Part shown: piece after piece, positions 27,633-37,406 of the stretch
How the letters are laid out: the number at the start of each line of letters is the position of its first letter
Position numbering within the stretch: the first letter of the stretch is position 1
Assembly (NCBI RefSeq): GCF_900109755.1
Contig: NZ_FOAR01000004.1
Location: 226,627-290,626 of the forward strand
Length of the DNA: 64,000 nucleotides
Direction of reading: 5' to 3'
From: Pseudomonas agarici
GTDB lineage: Bacteria > Pseudomonadota > Gammaproteobacteria > Pseudomonadales > Pseudomonadaceae
The notes under the pieces: generated by a model
The model's database searches: none
Told to the model about the DNA's origin: nothing
The model's input: the letters and a program-made list of their open reading frames with translations, nothing else
Position numbers and translations under genes: made by a program

Positions 27633-28280
27633 ATGCGTAATCTGATCCTCAGCGCCGCACTCGTCACCGCCAGCCTGTTCGGCATGACGGCCCAGGCCGG
27701 CGAACCGATCGAGGCCGGCAAGCAGTATGTCGAACTGAGCAGCGCCGTACCTGTTGCGGAGCCAGGCAAGATCGAAGTGGTCGAACTGTTCTGGTACGGC
27801 TGCCCGCATTGCTACGCTTTTGAGCCGACCATCAACCCGTGGGTCGAGAAGCTGCCGAAGGACGTCAACTTCGTGCGTATCCCTGCCATGTTCGGTGGTC
27901 CGTGGGATGCCCACGGCCAGTTGTTCCTGACCCTGGAAGCCATGGGTGCGGAGCACAAGGTGCACGCCGCGATCTTCGATGCTATCCAGAAAGGGCACAA
28001 GCGACTGACCGATCCTAAGGACATGGCGGACTTCTTGGCTACCCAGGGTGTCGACAAGGACAAATTCCTGAACACCTTCAACTCCTTCGCCGTCAAAGGC
28101 AAGATTGTCCAGGCCAAAGAGCTGGCCAAGAAGTATGAAGTCAGCGGCGTACCGACCCTGATCGTCAACGGCAAGTACCGCTTCGACCTCGGCACCGCCG
28201 GCGGTCCAGAGGCTGCGCTGAACGTGGCCGATCAACTGATCGCCAAAGAGCGAGCGGCCGGCGCGACAGTCGCCAAGTAA
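27633..28280 (+). CDS. dsbA: Thiol:disulfide interchange protein DsbA
   Basis: Periplasmic oxidase that introduces disulfide bonds, 215 residues. A signal peptide covers residues 1-22 (AQA), the active site is CPHC at 57-60 in FWYGCPHCYAF, and the cis-proline loop is SGVPTLIVNG. It is followed, 11 bp later, by the phosphatase/nuclease-fold gene on the same strand. Confidence 0.96.
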   Translation: MRNLILSAALVTASLFGMTAQAGEPIEAGKQYVELSSAVPVAEPGKIEVVELFWYGCPHCYAFEPTINPWVEKLPKDVNFVRIPAMFGGPWDAHGQLFLTLEAMGAEHKVHAAIFDAIQKGHKRLTDPKDMADFLATQGVDKDKFLNTFNSFAVKGKIVQAKELAKKYEVSGVPTLIVNGKYRFDLGTAGGPEAALNVADQLIAKERAAGATVAK

Positions 28281-28291
28281 GGCGCCCGGCC

Positions 28292-29149
28292 ATGGCTCGC
28301 TGGGGTTCGGAACGCGTTGTTGGCCTTCATGAGCCGAAGGTCAACGAACACCACCTGAAAGCCAGCGGCCTGCCGGCGGACAACCGCCTGAGGTTGCTCA
28401 GCTTCAATATCCAGGTAGGTATCAGCACCCTGCGATACCGGCATTACCTGACCCGTGGCTGGCAGCACCTGCTGCCGCACACTGGAAGGGCCGACAACCT
28501 GCAGAAGATCGGTGGCCTGCTCGGTGATTTCGATCTGGTGGCCTTGCAGGAAGTCGATGGCGGCAGCCTGCGCTCGGGCTACGTCAATCAAGTTGAGCAT
28601 CTGGCTCAGCTTGGGTCCTTTCCCTACTGGTACCAGCAACTCAATCGTAACCTCGGCCGTCTGGCCCAGCACAGCAACGGCGTGCTCAGCCGCCTGCGTC
28701 CCTGGGTGATCGAAGATCACCCGCTGCCCGGCCCTGCCGGTCGCGGGGCTATCCTGGTGCGTTTCGGCGAAGGTCCGGACGCGCTGGTGGTGGTCATGAT
28801 GCACCTGGCGTTGGGCGCTCGTACACGGACCCGGCAATTGGCATATATTCGCGAGCTGATCGGCGGTTTCAAGCATCAAGTGCTGATGGGCGATATGAAC
28901 ACCCATGCCAGCGACTTGCTGCAACACTCGCCCCTACGTGATCTCGGGCTGATTGCACCGCAGGTCGAGGCAACCTTTCCCAGTTGGCGTCCACAGCGCT
29001 GCCTGGATCATATCCTGCTCAGTCCGACCCTGACCCTGGAGCGGGTCCAGGTGTTGGCCCTGCCGATTTCCGATCATTTACCGGTTGCCGTTGAAATTCG
29101 CCTGCCAGGTGCCATCGGTTCTGATACGTTGCCGGCCTTGAGTCGCTAA
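28292..29149 (+). CDS. Endonuclease/exonuclease/phosphatase family protein
   Basis: A 285-residue metal-dependent hydrolase of the DNase I/sphingomyelinase-like superfamily. Catalytic motifs are in order: LSFNIQVG, ALQEVDGG, MGDMNTHASD, CLDHILLS and ISDHLPVAVEI. No signal peptide is seen, so it is probably cytoplasmic. The substrate (nucleic acid, phospholipid or inositol phosphate) cannot be told. Synteny with dsbA and the downstream diguanylate cyclase gene is the same as in P. aeruginosa. Confidence 0.88.
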   Translation: MARWGSERVVGLHEPKVNEHHLKASGLPADNRLRLLSFNIQVGISTLRYRHYLTRGWQHLLPHTGRADNLQKIGGLLGDFDLVALQEVDGGSLRSGYVNQVEHLAQLGSFPYWYQQLNRNLGRLAQHSNGVLSRLRPWVIEDHPLPGPAGRGAILVRFGEGPDALVVVMMHLALGARTRTRQLAYIRELIGGFKHQVLMGDMNTHASDLLQHSPLRDLGLIAPQVEATFPSWRPQRCLDHILLSPTLTLERVQVLALPISDHLPVAVEIRLPGAIGSDTLPALSR

Positions 29150-29168
29150 ATCTCGCGGACGCCGTGTA

Positions 29169-31238
29169 ATGAGCAGCGAAGAAGCCCTGCGCTGGAAAGA
29201 GAAGTACCTTAAAAGCATCGAACAACAGGAAAAGCTCGAGCGCCGCTGGGAGGCTCGCCTGGATTTGCTTCGCCGTGGGCTGGTGCGCAGCACCCTGGCG
29301 GCGGAAGGCAGCGATCGCGCGGTCGACCAGTGCATGAAGGAAATGCGCGAAGTGGTGCGCACCGACGATATGGACGGGCCTCTGGCCGCGCTGCTGCCAC
29401 GCCTGGAAAAAGCCGTGCTCGACTCCGAGCAGCGCCGTGAGACGCGTGTCGAACAGATCGGCGTCGCCTTGTTGGCCCTGGTCACCCAGCTCCAATCCCT
29501 GCCGCTACCGCGAGAGGTCAGCAGGCCGCTGAAAAACTTCGCCAAGCAGCTCGATGGCCGGGTCGGCCAGGCCCGCGAGATTCCTCTGCTGCTCAGCGAG
29601 TTGAGTGGTTTGCAGGGCAAGGCGCTGACACAACTTGAACAGCCTGTCGGACCGGAGCGCCCGGGATTATTGCAGCGCTTGTTCGGGTCCAAAGAGACGG
29701 CGGAACCGACGACCGACACCGCATCGGCCCGGGCGCCGGTCGCTGCCCCTGCGGCCGCCACGTCAGTTGTCGCGCGAGCGTCGATTGAGGCGGCGGCGAT
29801 TGATAGTACACCGCCTGCTCCAGGAGTCTCGGCGGTCGAGCCGGAACCCGGATCGGAGTCGGAGGCAGCATTACCGGCGCCCCCCGTGGAGGTTGTCGCC
29901 TACAAGCCTCCCGCCGGGCTATCCGAGCCGGCAGCCGTGCCCCTTAGCGTGCCTGCGCCCGACGCCCCCTTGGTTGTAGCGGCCACGCCAGTGATCGAGG
30001 CTGCCTGCGTGGCATGGGTACCCGTAGAGCCTGTTGAGCCTCTCGATCAGCCCGAGGCGATCACCCCCGTGCCGCCACCTGTGTTGGCACCCCTCGACAG
30101 CGAGCCGTTGCCTTCGGTGATGGCCGAGACCCCGGCGGCGGTCGATCCCGAGCCGGAGGTGTCCTATGCGCTGCCGGAGTCGCCGGAACCGTCCTACAGT
30201 TCCGTGGCCGAGCATATCGCGTCCACCTTGCTCGGCCTGCTGGGCGACCTGACGCTGCCCGAGCGTCATCGGCCCCATGCCGAAGCCATGCGTCACCGAC
30301 TCGACCACGGGCTCAACTGGTACGAATTGCTGCCGATCCTCGATGATCTGGCGGTGCTGATGCTGGCGATCAACAACAGCGGCCAGCATGAGTTCGAGAC
30401 TTATCTCAGGCAGCTCAACGAGCGGCTGGAGTCATTCCAAAGCCATCTCCAGGTGACCCGCGAAGATCATGCCGAGGGCTGCTCGCAGGCGGATAAATTG
30501 CACAACCGGTTGCGCGAGCACGTTGGTGGTTTGCAGAGCGGCGTGCAGGACGCCGTCGATCTGGAGAGTCTTAAGCAGGTATTGGAAAACCGCCTCGAAG
30601 GTTTGCTGGGTACCCTGGACCAACATCAGCAGCAACGCGATCTGCGTGAGCAGGACGCCGCCGCCCGCCTGCAAAGCCTGGCCGAGCGTGTCGCGCACAT
30701 GGAACAGGAAGCCCAGGGCTATCGCGATCATCTCGAAGAGCAACGGCACAAAGCCCTGATTGACCCGCTCACCGGCCTGGCGAACCGCGCCGCTTGGAGC
30801 GAGCGTCTGGACCATGAGGTCGGGCAATGGCAGCAGCATGGCAACAACCTGTTGATCGCCATGCTCGATCTCGACCATTTCAAGCGGATCAACGACAACT
30901 ACGGCCATCTGGCCGGCGACAAAGTGTTGAAGATCATTGCCAGCGTGCTGCGTGAACGCCTGCGCCCCGGCGATTTTATCGCCCGCTTCGGCGGTGAGGA
31001 GTTCGTCCTCCTGATGCCGGAGACTCCGCTGGCTGTGGCTCTCAAGCTGATCGAGAGCATGCGAGCGGCTATTGAAGCCAGCCCTTTCCACTTCAAGGGC
31101 GAGCGCGTCACCATCACCGCATCGATTGGGGTATCGGCGTTCCAGGCCGGCGAGCGTAGCGATCATGTGCTCAAAAGAGCCGATGAGGCGCTCTACAGGG
31201 CCAAAGGTGCCGGACGCAATCGGGTGGAGCTGAGCTGA
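29169..31238 (+). CDS. dgcH: Diguanylate cyclase (GGDEF domain)
   Basis: Predicted to make cyclic di-GMP from two GTP, 689 residues. The N-terminal 165 residues are helical and charged, residues about 165-350 form a low-complexity Pro/Ala/Glu-rich linker, about 350-530 another helical/coiled region, and the C-terminal GGDEF domain (about 525-689) has active-site GGEEF and an RPGD inhibitory I-site five residues before it, so product inhibition is likely. There is no membrane segment. Corresponds by synteny to the constitutive P. aeruginosa DgcH. An EAL phosphodiesterase lies one gene away. Confidence 0.88.
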   Translation: MSSEEALRWKEKYLKSIEQQEKLERRWEARLDLLRRGLVRSTLAAEGSDRAVDQCMKEMREVVRTDDMDGPLAALLPRLEKAVLDSEQRRETRVEQIGVALLALVTQLQSLPLPREVSRPLKNFAKQLDGRVGQAREIPLLLSELSGLQGKALTQLEQPVGPERPGLLQRLFGSKETAEPTTDTASARAPVAAPAAATSVVARASIEAAAIDSTPPAPGVSAVEPEPGSESEAALPAPPVEVVAYKPPAGLSEPAAVPLSVPAPDAPLVVAATPVIEAACVAWVPVEPVEPLDQPEAITPVPPPVLAPLDSEPLPSVMAETPAAVDPEPEVSYALPESPEPSYSSVAEHIASTLLGLLGDLTLPERHRPHAEAMRHRLDHGLNWYELLPILDDLAVLMLAINNSGQHEFETYLRQLNERLESFQSHLQVTREDHAEGCSQADKLHNRLREHVGGLQSGVQDAVDLESLKQVLENRLEGLLGTLDQHQQQRDLREQDAAARLQSLAERVAHMEQEAQGYRDHLEEQRHKALIDPLTGLANRAAWSERLDHEVGQWQQHGNNLLIAMLDLDHFKRINDNYGHLAGDKVLKIIASVLRERLRPGDFIARFGGEEFVLLMPETPLAVALKLIESMRAAIEASPFHFKGERVTITASIGVSAFQAGERSDHVLKRADEALYRAKGAGRNRVELS

Positions 31239-31336
31239 GCAGGACCTGCTGTTTTGTGACAGGGTCTTGCTTTGGCCGGTACCGCTGCCTTGGTTACGTT
31301 ATACTAATGCGTTACTGTCTTGGCCTGTCATCTCTC

Positions 31337-32116
31337 ATGAAATTGCTCTCCCTTCTGTTCGCAGCCCTGGTGCTTGCGGGTTGCTCCAGCGGTCCACGCA
31401 TCGATAACAGCCACCCGTCGGTCAATCATGATAATCGCGTGCAGTTCGTCGTCGTCCACTACACCTCGACGAACATGGACAATTCACTGCGCCTGCTGAC
31501 CCGTGGCCAGGTCAGCAGCCATTACCTGATCGGTGACAACAACCCTGCGACCCTCTATCAGTTGGTGGATGAGAGTCAGCGCGCCTGGCATGCGGGCGAA
31601 AGCGAGTGGCGAGGACGTACCTGGCTCAACTCCAGCTCGATCGGTATCGAAATCGTCAATCCGGGCTTTCGTGACACGCCTGCCGGGCGCGTCTGGTATC
31701 CCTACAGCGAGGCCCAGGTGCAAGCGTTGATCGTCCTGCTCAAGGATATCGTCAAGCGCAACAATATCGAGCCGCGCGATGTGATCGGCCATAGCGATAT
31801 CGCTCCGCTGCGCAAACAGGACCCGGGCCCGCTGTTCCCCTGGAAGCGCCTGGCCGCCGAAGGACTGGGGGTGTGGCCGGACGAGCAGGCGGTGATGCGT
31901 CAGCAAGAGGTCTACGCCTATCAGTTGCCGAGCCCGACCTGGTTCCAGCAGCAGCTCCAGTACCTGGGCTACAGCACACCGCAGACCGGCGAATGGGATG
32001 TGGCCACACGGCATGTACTCGCGGCGTTCCAGATGCATTTCCGTCCGGCGCGTTTCGATGGCGTGGCCGATGCGCAGAGCGCAGCGATCTTGCAGGTGCT
32101 TAATCAGTCAAAATAA
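31337..32116 (+). CDS. ampDh2: N-acetylmuramoyl-L-alanine amidase, AmpDh2-like
   Basis: Zinc amidase that cleaves the peptide from muramic acid in the periplasm. From the start at 31337 the protein is 259 residues, with a lipoprotein signal (LVLAGC, lipidated Cys16), an amidase_2 domain with zinc-ligand His41 in VVVHYTS and HSDIAPLRKQDPGP, and a C-terminal peptidoglycan-binding domain (about 185-255). The upstream extension to 31256 lacks family resemblance. The lipid anchor points to the outer membrane, as for AmpDh2. Confidence 0.92.
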   Translation: MKLLSLLFAALVLAGCSSGPRIDNSHPSVNHDNRVQFVVVHYTSTNMDNSLRLLTRGQVSSHYLIGDNNPATLYQLVDESQRAWHAGESEWRGRTWLNSSSIGIEIVNPGFRDTPAGRVWYPYSEAQVQALIVLLKDIVKRNNIEPRDVIGHSDIAPLRKQDPGPLFPWKRLAAEGLGVWPDEQAVMRQQEVYAYQLPSPTWFQQQLQYLGYSTPQTGEWDVATRHVLAAFQMHFRPARFDGVADAQSAAILQVLNQSK

Positions 32117-32192
32117 CGTCACTGCCGAACGGCTAGCGCTATTGTGTCAATGAATTGCTATAAGTCATGAGTGACTCTTCGGATATTTCATC

Positions 32193-33806
32193 ATGCCGGC
32201 CGCTCGCGAGACATTGCGCTCCTGGTTCTTTCGTCCCTGGTCGCTGGCGTTGCTCGCGGCCTTGATCAGTGCTGCCGTGCTGTTGAGTGCCAGCCTGGTT
32301 CTGGTGGCGCACCAGGTTCGGCGGCACGAAAGCGAGCAGATGAATGCCCAGGGCCAACGCTTCCTGGAGCGCCTGGAGCAGCTTTTCGGTCAGTTGCGCG
32401 AGGGTCTCGATCTGCTTGAGGTCCAGCCGTTGCATGATTACGGTGCGCAGATGATCGCTACCTTGCAGCAACTGAGCTTCAGCTATCGGTTTATTTATGA
32501 AGCGGTTTACATCGATGCCTTCCAGTCCTGTTCCAATCGGCCTCGACGGGATTGGGTTGCCTCCCAAGCTCCGGATATTCGCGGTCCAACCTACAGCTAT
32601 TGGCTCAACACCTCGGCCCAACCCGACGATAATCTCGCGGCGTTGATACTCGGGCGTGGCAACTTCCGGGTCTCGACCTCCCGTGGTCATCTGACCGATG
32701 TCGTCGAGCTGCCGCCCGGTGCCGGCCTGCTGGTGGTGGTCAATCACGACCGGCGGGCGATTCCGATCCTGGGACCGATTCAGCGCTGGCCGCCGCTAGG
32801 TTGGCCGACCCGAGACGGCGACCCGCTACTGATCACTGATCAGCAATTGATCTATCGCATGCCAACCCACACCCCCGAGTATCAGTTGGTGATGGTTGCG
32901 CCGCGTAGCGCCATGCAGTTGCGGCTCAACCCGCTCTGGTGGTGGTTGCTGCCCGCCAGCCTGCTGATCGCGGTCTGTATGGGTGGCTTGACCCTGCAGT
33001 TCGCCCGAAAGCACCAGTCGCTTAACGGCAAGTTGCAGGGGGCGTTGCGTCGAGGCGAGTTGCAGGTGCTGTACCAGCCGATCTTCGAGCTGAGCAGTCG
33101 TCATTGCGTCGGTGCCGAGGCGCTGATCCGCTGGCGTCGTCCTGACGGTACGTTGACCAGCCCGGATCTGTTCATTCCCCTGGCGGAAGACACCGGGCAG
33201 ATCCGCCAGATCACCGACTTTGTCCTCCAGCGTCTGCTGGAGCAGCTCGGACCGGTGTTACGCGCCAATCCGCAACTGTATATCTCGGTCAATCTAGCGG
33301 CTTGCGATGTGATGATCCCGCGTATCGGCGAAGTCATTGGCCGGCTGCTACGGACGCACCGAGTGGCAGCCAGCCAGATTGCCTTCGAAGTGACGGAGCG
33401 CAGTCTGATCGATGTCGCGGTAGCGCGGGACAACCTGCAGGCCCTGCGCGATGTCGGGCACCAGGTGTTGATCGACGACTTCGGTACCGGTTACTGCAGC
33501 CTTGCTTACCTGCAGACGCTGCCGGTGGACTGCCTGAAGATCGACAAGGCGTTTATCGATGCGCTAGGGCATGATGCGGCCAGCAGCGGCATCGCCCCGC
33601 ATATCATCCGCATGGCCCATTCCCTACGGTTGCAGGTGATTGCCGAAGGTATCGAGGACGAAGCCCAGGCGCTATTGCTCAGCAGCGAAGGCGTCAACTA
33701 TGGACAGGGCTGGTTGTTCGCCCGAGCCCTGACCGCTGTACAGTTTATCGAGATGATCAGCTGTGGCCGGAGTCGGGGTGCCCGGCGCCTGGATGACGAG
33801 ACCTAA
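32193..33806 (+). CDS. EAL-domain cyclic di-GMP phosphodiesterase with CSS-motif-like sensor
   Basis: A 537-residue membrane protein. Two membrane helices (about 18-40 and 245-268) enclose a periplasmic domain with the CSS-type arrangement, here SCSN rather than CSS near residue 113, so thiol/redox sensing is possible. The EAL domain (about 280-525) keeps the key residues: EALIRW, VNLA, FEVTERS, DDFGTGY, KIDKAFID and AEGIED, and should be active. It lies between ampDh2 and the convergent kinB, a place with no matching gene in P. aeruginosa as I recall. Confidence 0.88.
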   Translation: MPAARETLRSWFFRPWSLALLAALISAAVLLSASLVLVAHQVRRHESEQMNAQGQRFLERLEQLFGQLREGLDLLEVQPLHDYGAQMIATLQQLSFSYRFIYEAVYIDAFQSCSNRPRRDWVASQAPDIRGPTYSYWLNTSAQPDDNLAALILGRGNFRVSTSRGHLTDVVELPPGAGLLVVVNHDRRAIPILGPIQRWPPLGWPTRDGDPLLITDQQLIYRMPTHTPEYQLVMVAPRSAMQLRLNPLWWWLLPASLLIAVCMGGLTLQFARKHQSLNGKLQGALRRGELQVLYQPIFELSSRHCVGAEALIRWRRPDGTLTSPDLFIPLAEDTGQIRQITDFVLQRLLEQLGPVLRANPQLYISVNLAACDVMIPRIGEVIGRLLRTHRVAASQIAFEVTERSLIDVAVARDNLQALRDVGHQVLIDDFGTGYCSLAYLQTLPVDCLKIDKAFIDALGHDAASSGIAPHIIRMAHSLRLQVIAEGIEDEAQALLLSSEGVNYGQGWLFARALTAVQFIEMISCGRSRGARRLDDET

Positions 33807-33825
33807 CTGGTGGCCGCACAGGCCG

Positions 33826-35607
33826 CTAGAGCGGCAGAGCCATGTAGAACTGGGTGCCCTGCCCCGGTCGCGAATAGACCCCCATACGTCCGCCATGCAA
33901 CTGGACGATTTCCTTACAGAGTGCCAGGCCCAGGCCAACCCCGCCTTTCCTGCGTCCGATCTGCACGAAGGGTTCGAAGATCCGCCCTTGTTGGCCGTAG
34001 GCAATGCCTTCGCCATTGTCTTCGACACTGATGATTACCCGCTCGCCATGCCGCCGTGCCTGCAAACGGATCTGCCCGCCGTCGGCGGTGTGGCGTAGGG
34101 CGTTGTCCAGCAGGTTGTCGATCACCTGCTTCAATTGCGGTTGGTCGGCATGCAGGCGCGGTAGCGGTGGCTGAACCTCGACTTGCAGGTCGATGTCATG
34201 AGCGAGGGCCTGGTCGGCGAAGCGTTCACGGGCGTTTTCCAACAGTTCTTCGATATCGCAGGGCGCCAGCGTGAGCTTTTGCAGGCCATTCTGGTAACGC
34301 GAGAAATTCAGCAGGTCATTGATCAGTTGCATCAGACGCTGCATTTCCTCGTTGACCGTGTTCAGCAGGTCGGCTTCCCTCGATTCGCTGTCGAAGTGCA
34401 GGCGCTCCTGCAAGAGGCCGAAAGCCATGTGTATGCCGGTCACGGGAGTACGCAGCTCATGGGAGGCACGCAGGACGAACTCACTGCGCACGCGCTCGAA
34501 CGCCCGCTGCTCGGTGACGTCGTGCAAGACCATGACCGCTCCGAGGATGTGGCCCTGGGGGTGGCTGACCGGCGTCAGGCTGTAGGTCAGCAGACGGGAT
34601 TCGCCTTCGACTTCGACTTTGAGATCTTCCGGCGCCCGCTCCAGGCCGCCGCCGCGTAGAATCAGGCTCAGTTGCTCGTCCAGCTCCGGCCGTCCGAGAG
34701 CCTCGCCCAGGCCTTGGCCGAGACGCTCGACGTCCCAGCCCAACTGGCGCTGGGCCACCGGGTTGAGGTGTTCCAGGCTGCCCTGGCGATCGATCATCAG
34801 CAGCCCGTCGTCGATGCTGTCGAGTACCGATTGCAGTCGCTGCTGGCCGCTCAGCAGTTCATCGATATTGGTCGCCTGATGCTGGCGCAAGGCTTCGGCC
34901 ATGATCCCGAAACGTCGGGTCAATTGGTTCATCTCCACAGCCGAGGAGATCGGTAGGGTGACTTCGAAATTGCCTCGGCCGATATTATCCGCCGCTGTGG
35001 CCAGGGCCTCGATCGGTGCGCCGAAACGCTGGGCGATGCCATGGGCGGTGATAAAGCCAATGATCAGTACCGCCAGCCCGACCAGCCCGAGCAGGCCGGC
35101 GATCAGCAGGGCGCGGTCACGGGCTTGGCTTTCCATGGCGCTGATATTGTCCAGAGCCTGCTGGTTTTCGACGATCAGGCCGTTGCGCAGGGTGTTGAAG
35201 CTGGCGGTGAGCTCTTCCTTGCTGGCCATCCCGCGGCGTGAGCGGTCGAAGACCTGCAGGAAGTCCTGGTAGTCGGTTAGGGCCTGGGCGAAGCCGCGGC
35301 GCAGGTTGCTGTTCGGCTCATGCTCGATGCCTTCGCGCAGCAGCTCCAGATAGTGCGTGCGCGAGGCTTGGAGGGTCGTCTGGTCGGGTTTCTCGCTGAG
35401 CATGATGATCAACTGATCGCCCAAGCTCTGGCGCAGCTTTAGGCTCAGGTCGAGGGTGATGAAGTTGTCGCTGACCGATGACTCCCGATTTTTGGCCATT
35501 TGCATCACGCTGACCAGTCCCAGCAGTAATCCCAGCAGGGCCACGGTGATCAGCGCCGAAATGCTCAGGAACAACCGAGTGCGCAACTTCATAGCGGTGA
35601 GCTTCAT
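33826..35607 (-). CDS. kinB: Sensor histidine kinase KinB
   Basis: Membrane kinase partner of AlgB, 593 residues. Two membrane helices (about 15-37 and 168-190) flank a helical periplasmic domain; then a HAMP linker, a PAS domain (about 255-365), a HisKA domain with the phospho-acceptor in ASHELRTPVTG, and an ATPase domain with DNLLDNALRH, VEDNGEGI and GVGLGLAL. KinB and AlgB control alginate synthesis and virulence in P. aeruginosa. The gene lies 10 bp after algB. An alternative start (MKLRTRL) is 15 bp downstream. Confidence 0.95.
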   Translation of the reverse strand: MKLTAMKLRTRLFLSISALITVALLGLLLGLVSVMQMAKNRESSVSDNFITLDLSLKLRQSLGDQLIIMLSEKPDQTTLQASRTHYLELLREGIEHEPNSNLRRGFAQALTDYQDFLQVFDRSRRGMASKEELTASFNTLRNGLIVENQQALDNISAMESQARDRALLIAGLLGLVGLAVLIIGFITAHGIAQRFGAPIEALATAADNIGRGNFEVTLPISSAVEMNQLTRRFGIMAEALRQHQATNIDELLSGQQRLQSVLDSIDDGLLMIDRQGSLEHLNPVAQRQLGWDVERLGQGLGEALGRPELDEQLSLILRGGGLERAPEDLKVEVEGESRLLTYSLTPVSHPQGHILGAVMVLHDVTEQRAFERVRSEFVLRASHELRTPVTGIHMAFGLLQERLHFDSESREADLLNTVNEEMQRLMQLINDLLNFSRYQNGLQKLTLAPCDIEELLENARERFADQALAHDIDLQVEVQPPLPRLHADQPQLKQVIDNLLDNALRHTADGGQIRLQARRHGERVIISVEDNGEGIAYGQQGRIFEPFVQIGRRKGGVGLGLALCKEIVQLHGGRMGVYSRPGQGTQFYMALPL

Positions 35608-35617
35608 GGGGGCTGGC

Positions 35618-36964
35618 TCACAGGTTGTACTGTTTACGTTTGCGGTACAGCGTCGAGGCGTCGATACCCAGGGTCTTGGCGGCCTGGTCGAGGGTGTCGC
35701 TGGTGGCCAGGACCGCGCCGATATGAGCTTTCTCCAGTTCGTCCAGGCTCATCGGCGCGCCGATGCGCGGGGCGTTGTTGGTCGGCTGCTCGGCCATGCC
35801 GAGGTGGCCGATCTCCACGCGCTCCTGCGAGCAGATGATGCTGGCACGTTCGACCACGTTACGCAGTTCGCGGATATTGCCCGGCCAGCGATAGTTGATC
35901 AGCGCTTCACGGGCTTCGTCGCTGAAGGCTCGGGCGGGTCGGGCATACTCCTTGACGAAGCGGGCCAGGAACCGATCGGCGAGGGTCAGGATGTCCTCGC
36001 TACGTTCGCGCAGGGGTGGCAAGTGCAGGGTGATGACGTTCAGTCGGTAGAGCAGGTCTTCGCGAAAGCGCCCGGCGCGCACCATGTCTTCCAGGTTCAG
36101 GTTGGTGGCGGCGAGGATGCGCACATCGGCGCGGCGGGTCACGGGGTCGCCGACACGTTCGTATTCCTTGTCCTGGATAAACCGCAGCAGCTTGGGCTGC
36201 AGGGTCAGCGGGAAATCCCCGATTTCGTCGAGGAACAGCGTCCCGCCATCAGCCTGATTGACCCGGCCCAGGGTGCTTTCGCTGGCTCCGGTAAAAGCCC
36301 CCCGGCTATGGCCGAACAACTCGCTCTCCATCAACTCGGCGGTCAGCGACGGGCAGTTGATGGTGACGCAGGACTTCTTTGCGCGTTTGCTCCAGCCATG
36401 GATGGCCCGAGCCAACTCGCCTTTGCCGGTTCCGGACTCACCGAGAATGAGAATATTGGCATCGGTACTTGCGACCTGGCGAGCGGTTTCCAGCACCACC
36501 ATCATTGACGGACTGTGGGAGTCGAGGCCGTCGCTGGGTTTGCGTACTTCGCCTTCAAGGGCTTCGAGGCGCGCGGACAGTTGCCGGACTTCCAGCTGTT
36601 TGGCCGTGGCCAGGCGCAGTTGGTCGGGGCTGCAAGGCTTGACCAGATAGTCGGCGGCACCGGCCTGGATCGCATCGACAGCAGTATCGACGGCAGAGTG
36701 GGCGGTGACGATCACCACCCGCATCCAGGGTGTCTGGATACGCATCTGGGCCAGCACATCGAGGCCATTGTCTTCGCCCAAGCGCAGATCGAGGAAGCAC
36801 AGGTCGAATACCTGGCGCTGTAGCAGGGTCTCGGCCTGGGCGGCACTGTTGGCCGTGCTGACACTGTAGCCTTCGTCTTCCAGGCAGTAGCGAAAAGTGC
36901 GAAGGATGGCGGACTCATCATCCACCAGTAGAATGCGGCCTTGGTGTTCCGTGGCTGATTCCAT
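35618..36964 (-). CDS. algB: NtrC-family response regulator AlgB
   Basis: 448-residue transcription activator: REC domain (residues 10-125, acceptor Asp in [12 protein letters not shown], Lys in LVKPC), AAA+ sigma-54 activator domain (about 145-375) with Walker [16 protein letters not shown] loop, Walker [12 protein letters not shown], and a C-terminal Fis-type helix-turn-helix ([20 protein letters not shown]). The GAFTGA motif is intact, so sigma-54 contact is possible. The divergent operon at 37.4 kb carries a matching -24/-12 promoter. Confidence 0.96.
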   Translation of the reverse strand: MESATEHQGRILLVDDESAILRTFRYCLEDEGYSVSTANSAAQAETLLQRQVFDLCFLDLRLGEDNGLDVLAQMRIQTPWMRVVIVTAHSAVDTAVDAIQAGAADYLVKPCSPDQLRLATAKQLEVRQLSARLEALEGEVRKPSDGLDSHSPSMMVVLETARQVASTDANILILGESGTGKGELARAIHGWSKRAKKSCVTINCPSLTAELMESELFGHSRGAFTGASESTLGRVNQADGGTLFLDEIGDFPLTLQPKLLRFIQDKEYERVGDPVTRRADVRILAATNLNLEDMVRAGRFREDLLYRLNVITLHLPPLRERSEDILTLADRFLARFVKEYARPARAFSDEAREALINYRWPGNIRELRNVVERASIICSQERVEIGHLGMAEQPTNNAPRIGAPMSLDELEKAHIGAVLATSDTLDQAAKTLGIDASTLYRKRKQYNL

Positions 36965-37202
36965 GTCCCACGCTCCTTAAATATGACTGTTTCTGACGGA
37001 TCCCGGACAGGTCGGGCAGGTTGTAGGGTTTCTTCGGGTCGAGGCCAAGGCCAGCAGGGTAACGGTCTCTTTCTCTGATTGCTAACCCGCTGATTTAGGG
37101 AATTTTTTGATCTCTTTGCTTCCGACAGCCGACGCCTCAGCTAATTCCGGCGGATTTGCCGCTGATTTGCTCTCGCATTCCAGGCGCTCTTGCGTGAACC
37201 TA

Positions 37203-37219
37203 TCGTGCATTTCGCACGA
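37203..37219. promoter_or_regulatory. Inverted repeat, candidate activator-binding site
   Basis: TCGTGC-atttc-GCACGA is a perfect 6-bp inverted repeat, with another TCGTGC at 37234-37239. It lies about 95-110 bp upstream of the -24/-12 promoter, the usual distance for enhancer sites of NtrC-family activators. AlgB, encoded next door, is the obvious candidate, but this is inference. Confidence 0.45.
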
Positions 37220-37312
37220 CCACAACCCCGACATCGTGCAAGATGCTGCTTCGAGTCTTTTTTTGCCGTTTATAACTTTATGATTTCATTGATTTTTGTC
37301 TGACAAAAAAGC

Positions 37313-37328
37313 TGGCATGCGGGCTGCA
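37313..37328 (+). promoter_or_regulatory. Sigma-54 (-24/-12) promoter
   Basis: TGGCATGCGGGCTGCA has GG and GC separated by exactly 10 bp and matches the consensus TGGCAYG-N4-TTGCA except for one T. The first gene downstream starts at 37407, about 80 bp away. Confidence 0.7.
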
Positions 37329-37406
37329 ACAGTCCTCTTGCCAGAGGTTGAACAGGTGTGTCGCCGCTTCAACCTAGAATAAACACTGTATCGGAGGAGC
37401 TTCAGG

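Larger units (their letters stand above)
36965..37406. other. Regulatory region between algB and the ivy operon
   Basis: 442 bp without a gene. It contains three TCGTGC-type half sites (37203-37208, its inverse at 37214-37219 and 37234-37239), an AT-rich stretch at 37260-37310, and a sigma-54 promoter at 37313-37328. It should also carry the algB promoter on the other strand, which I could not locate. Confidence 0.55.
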
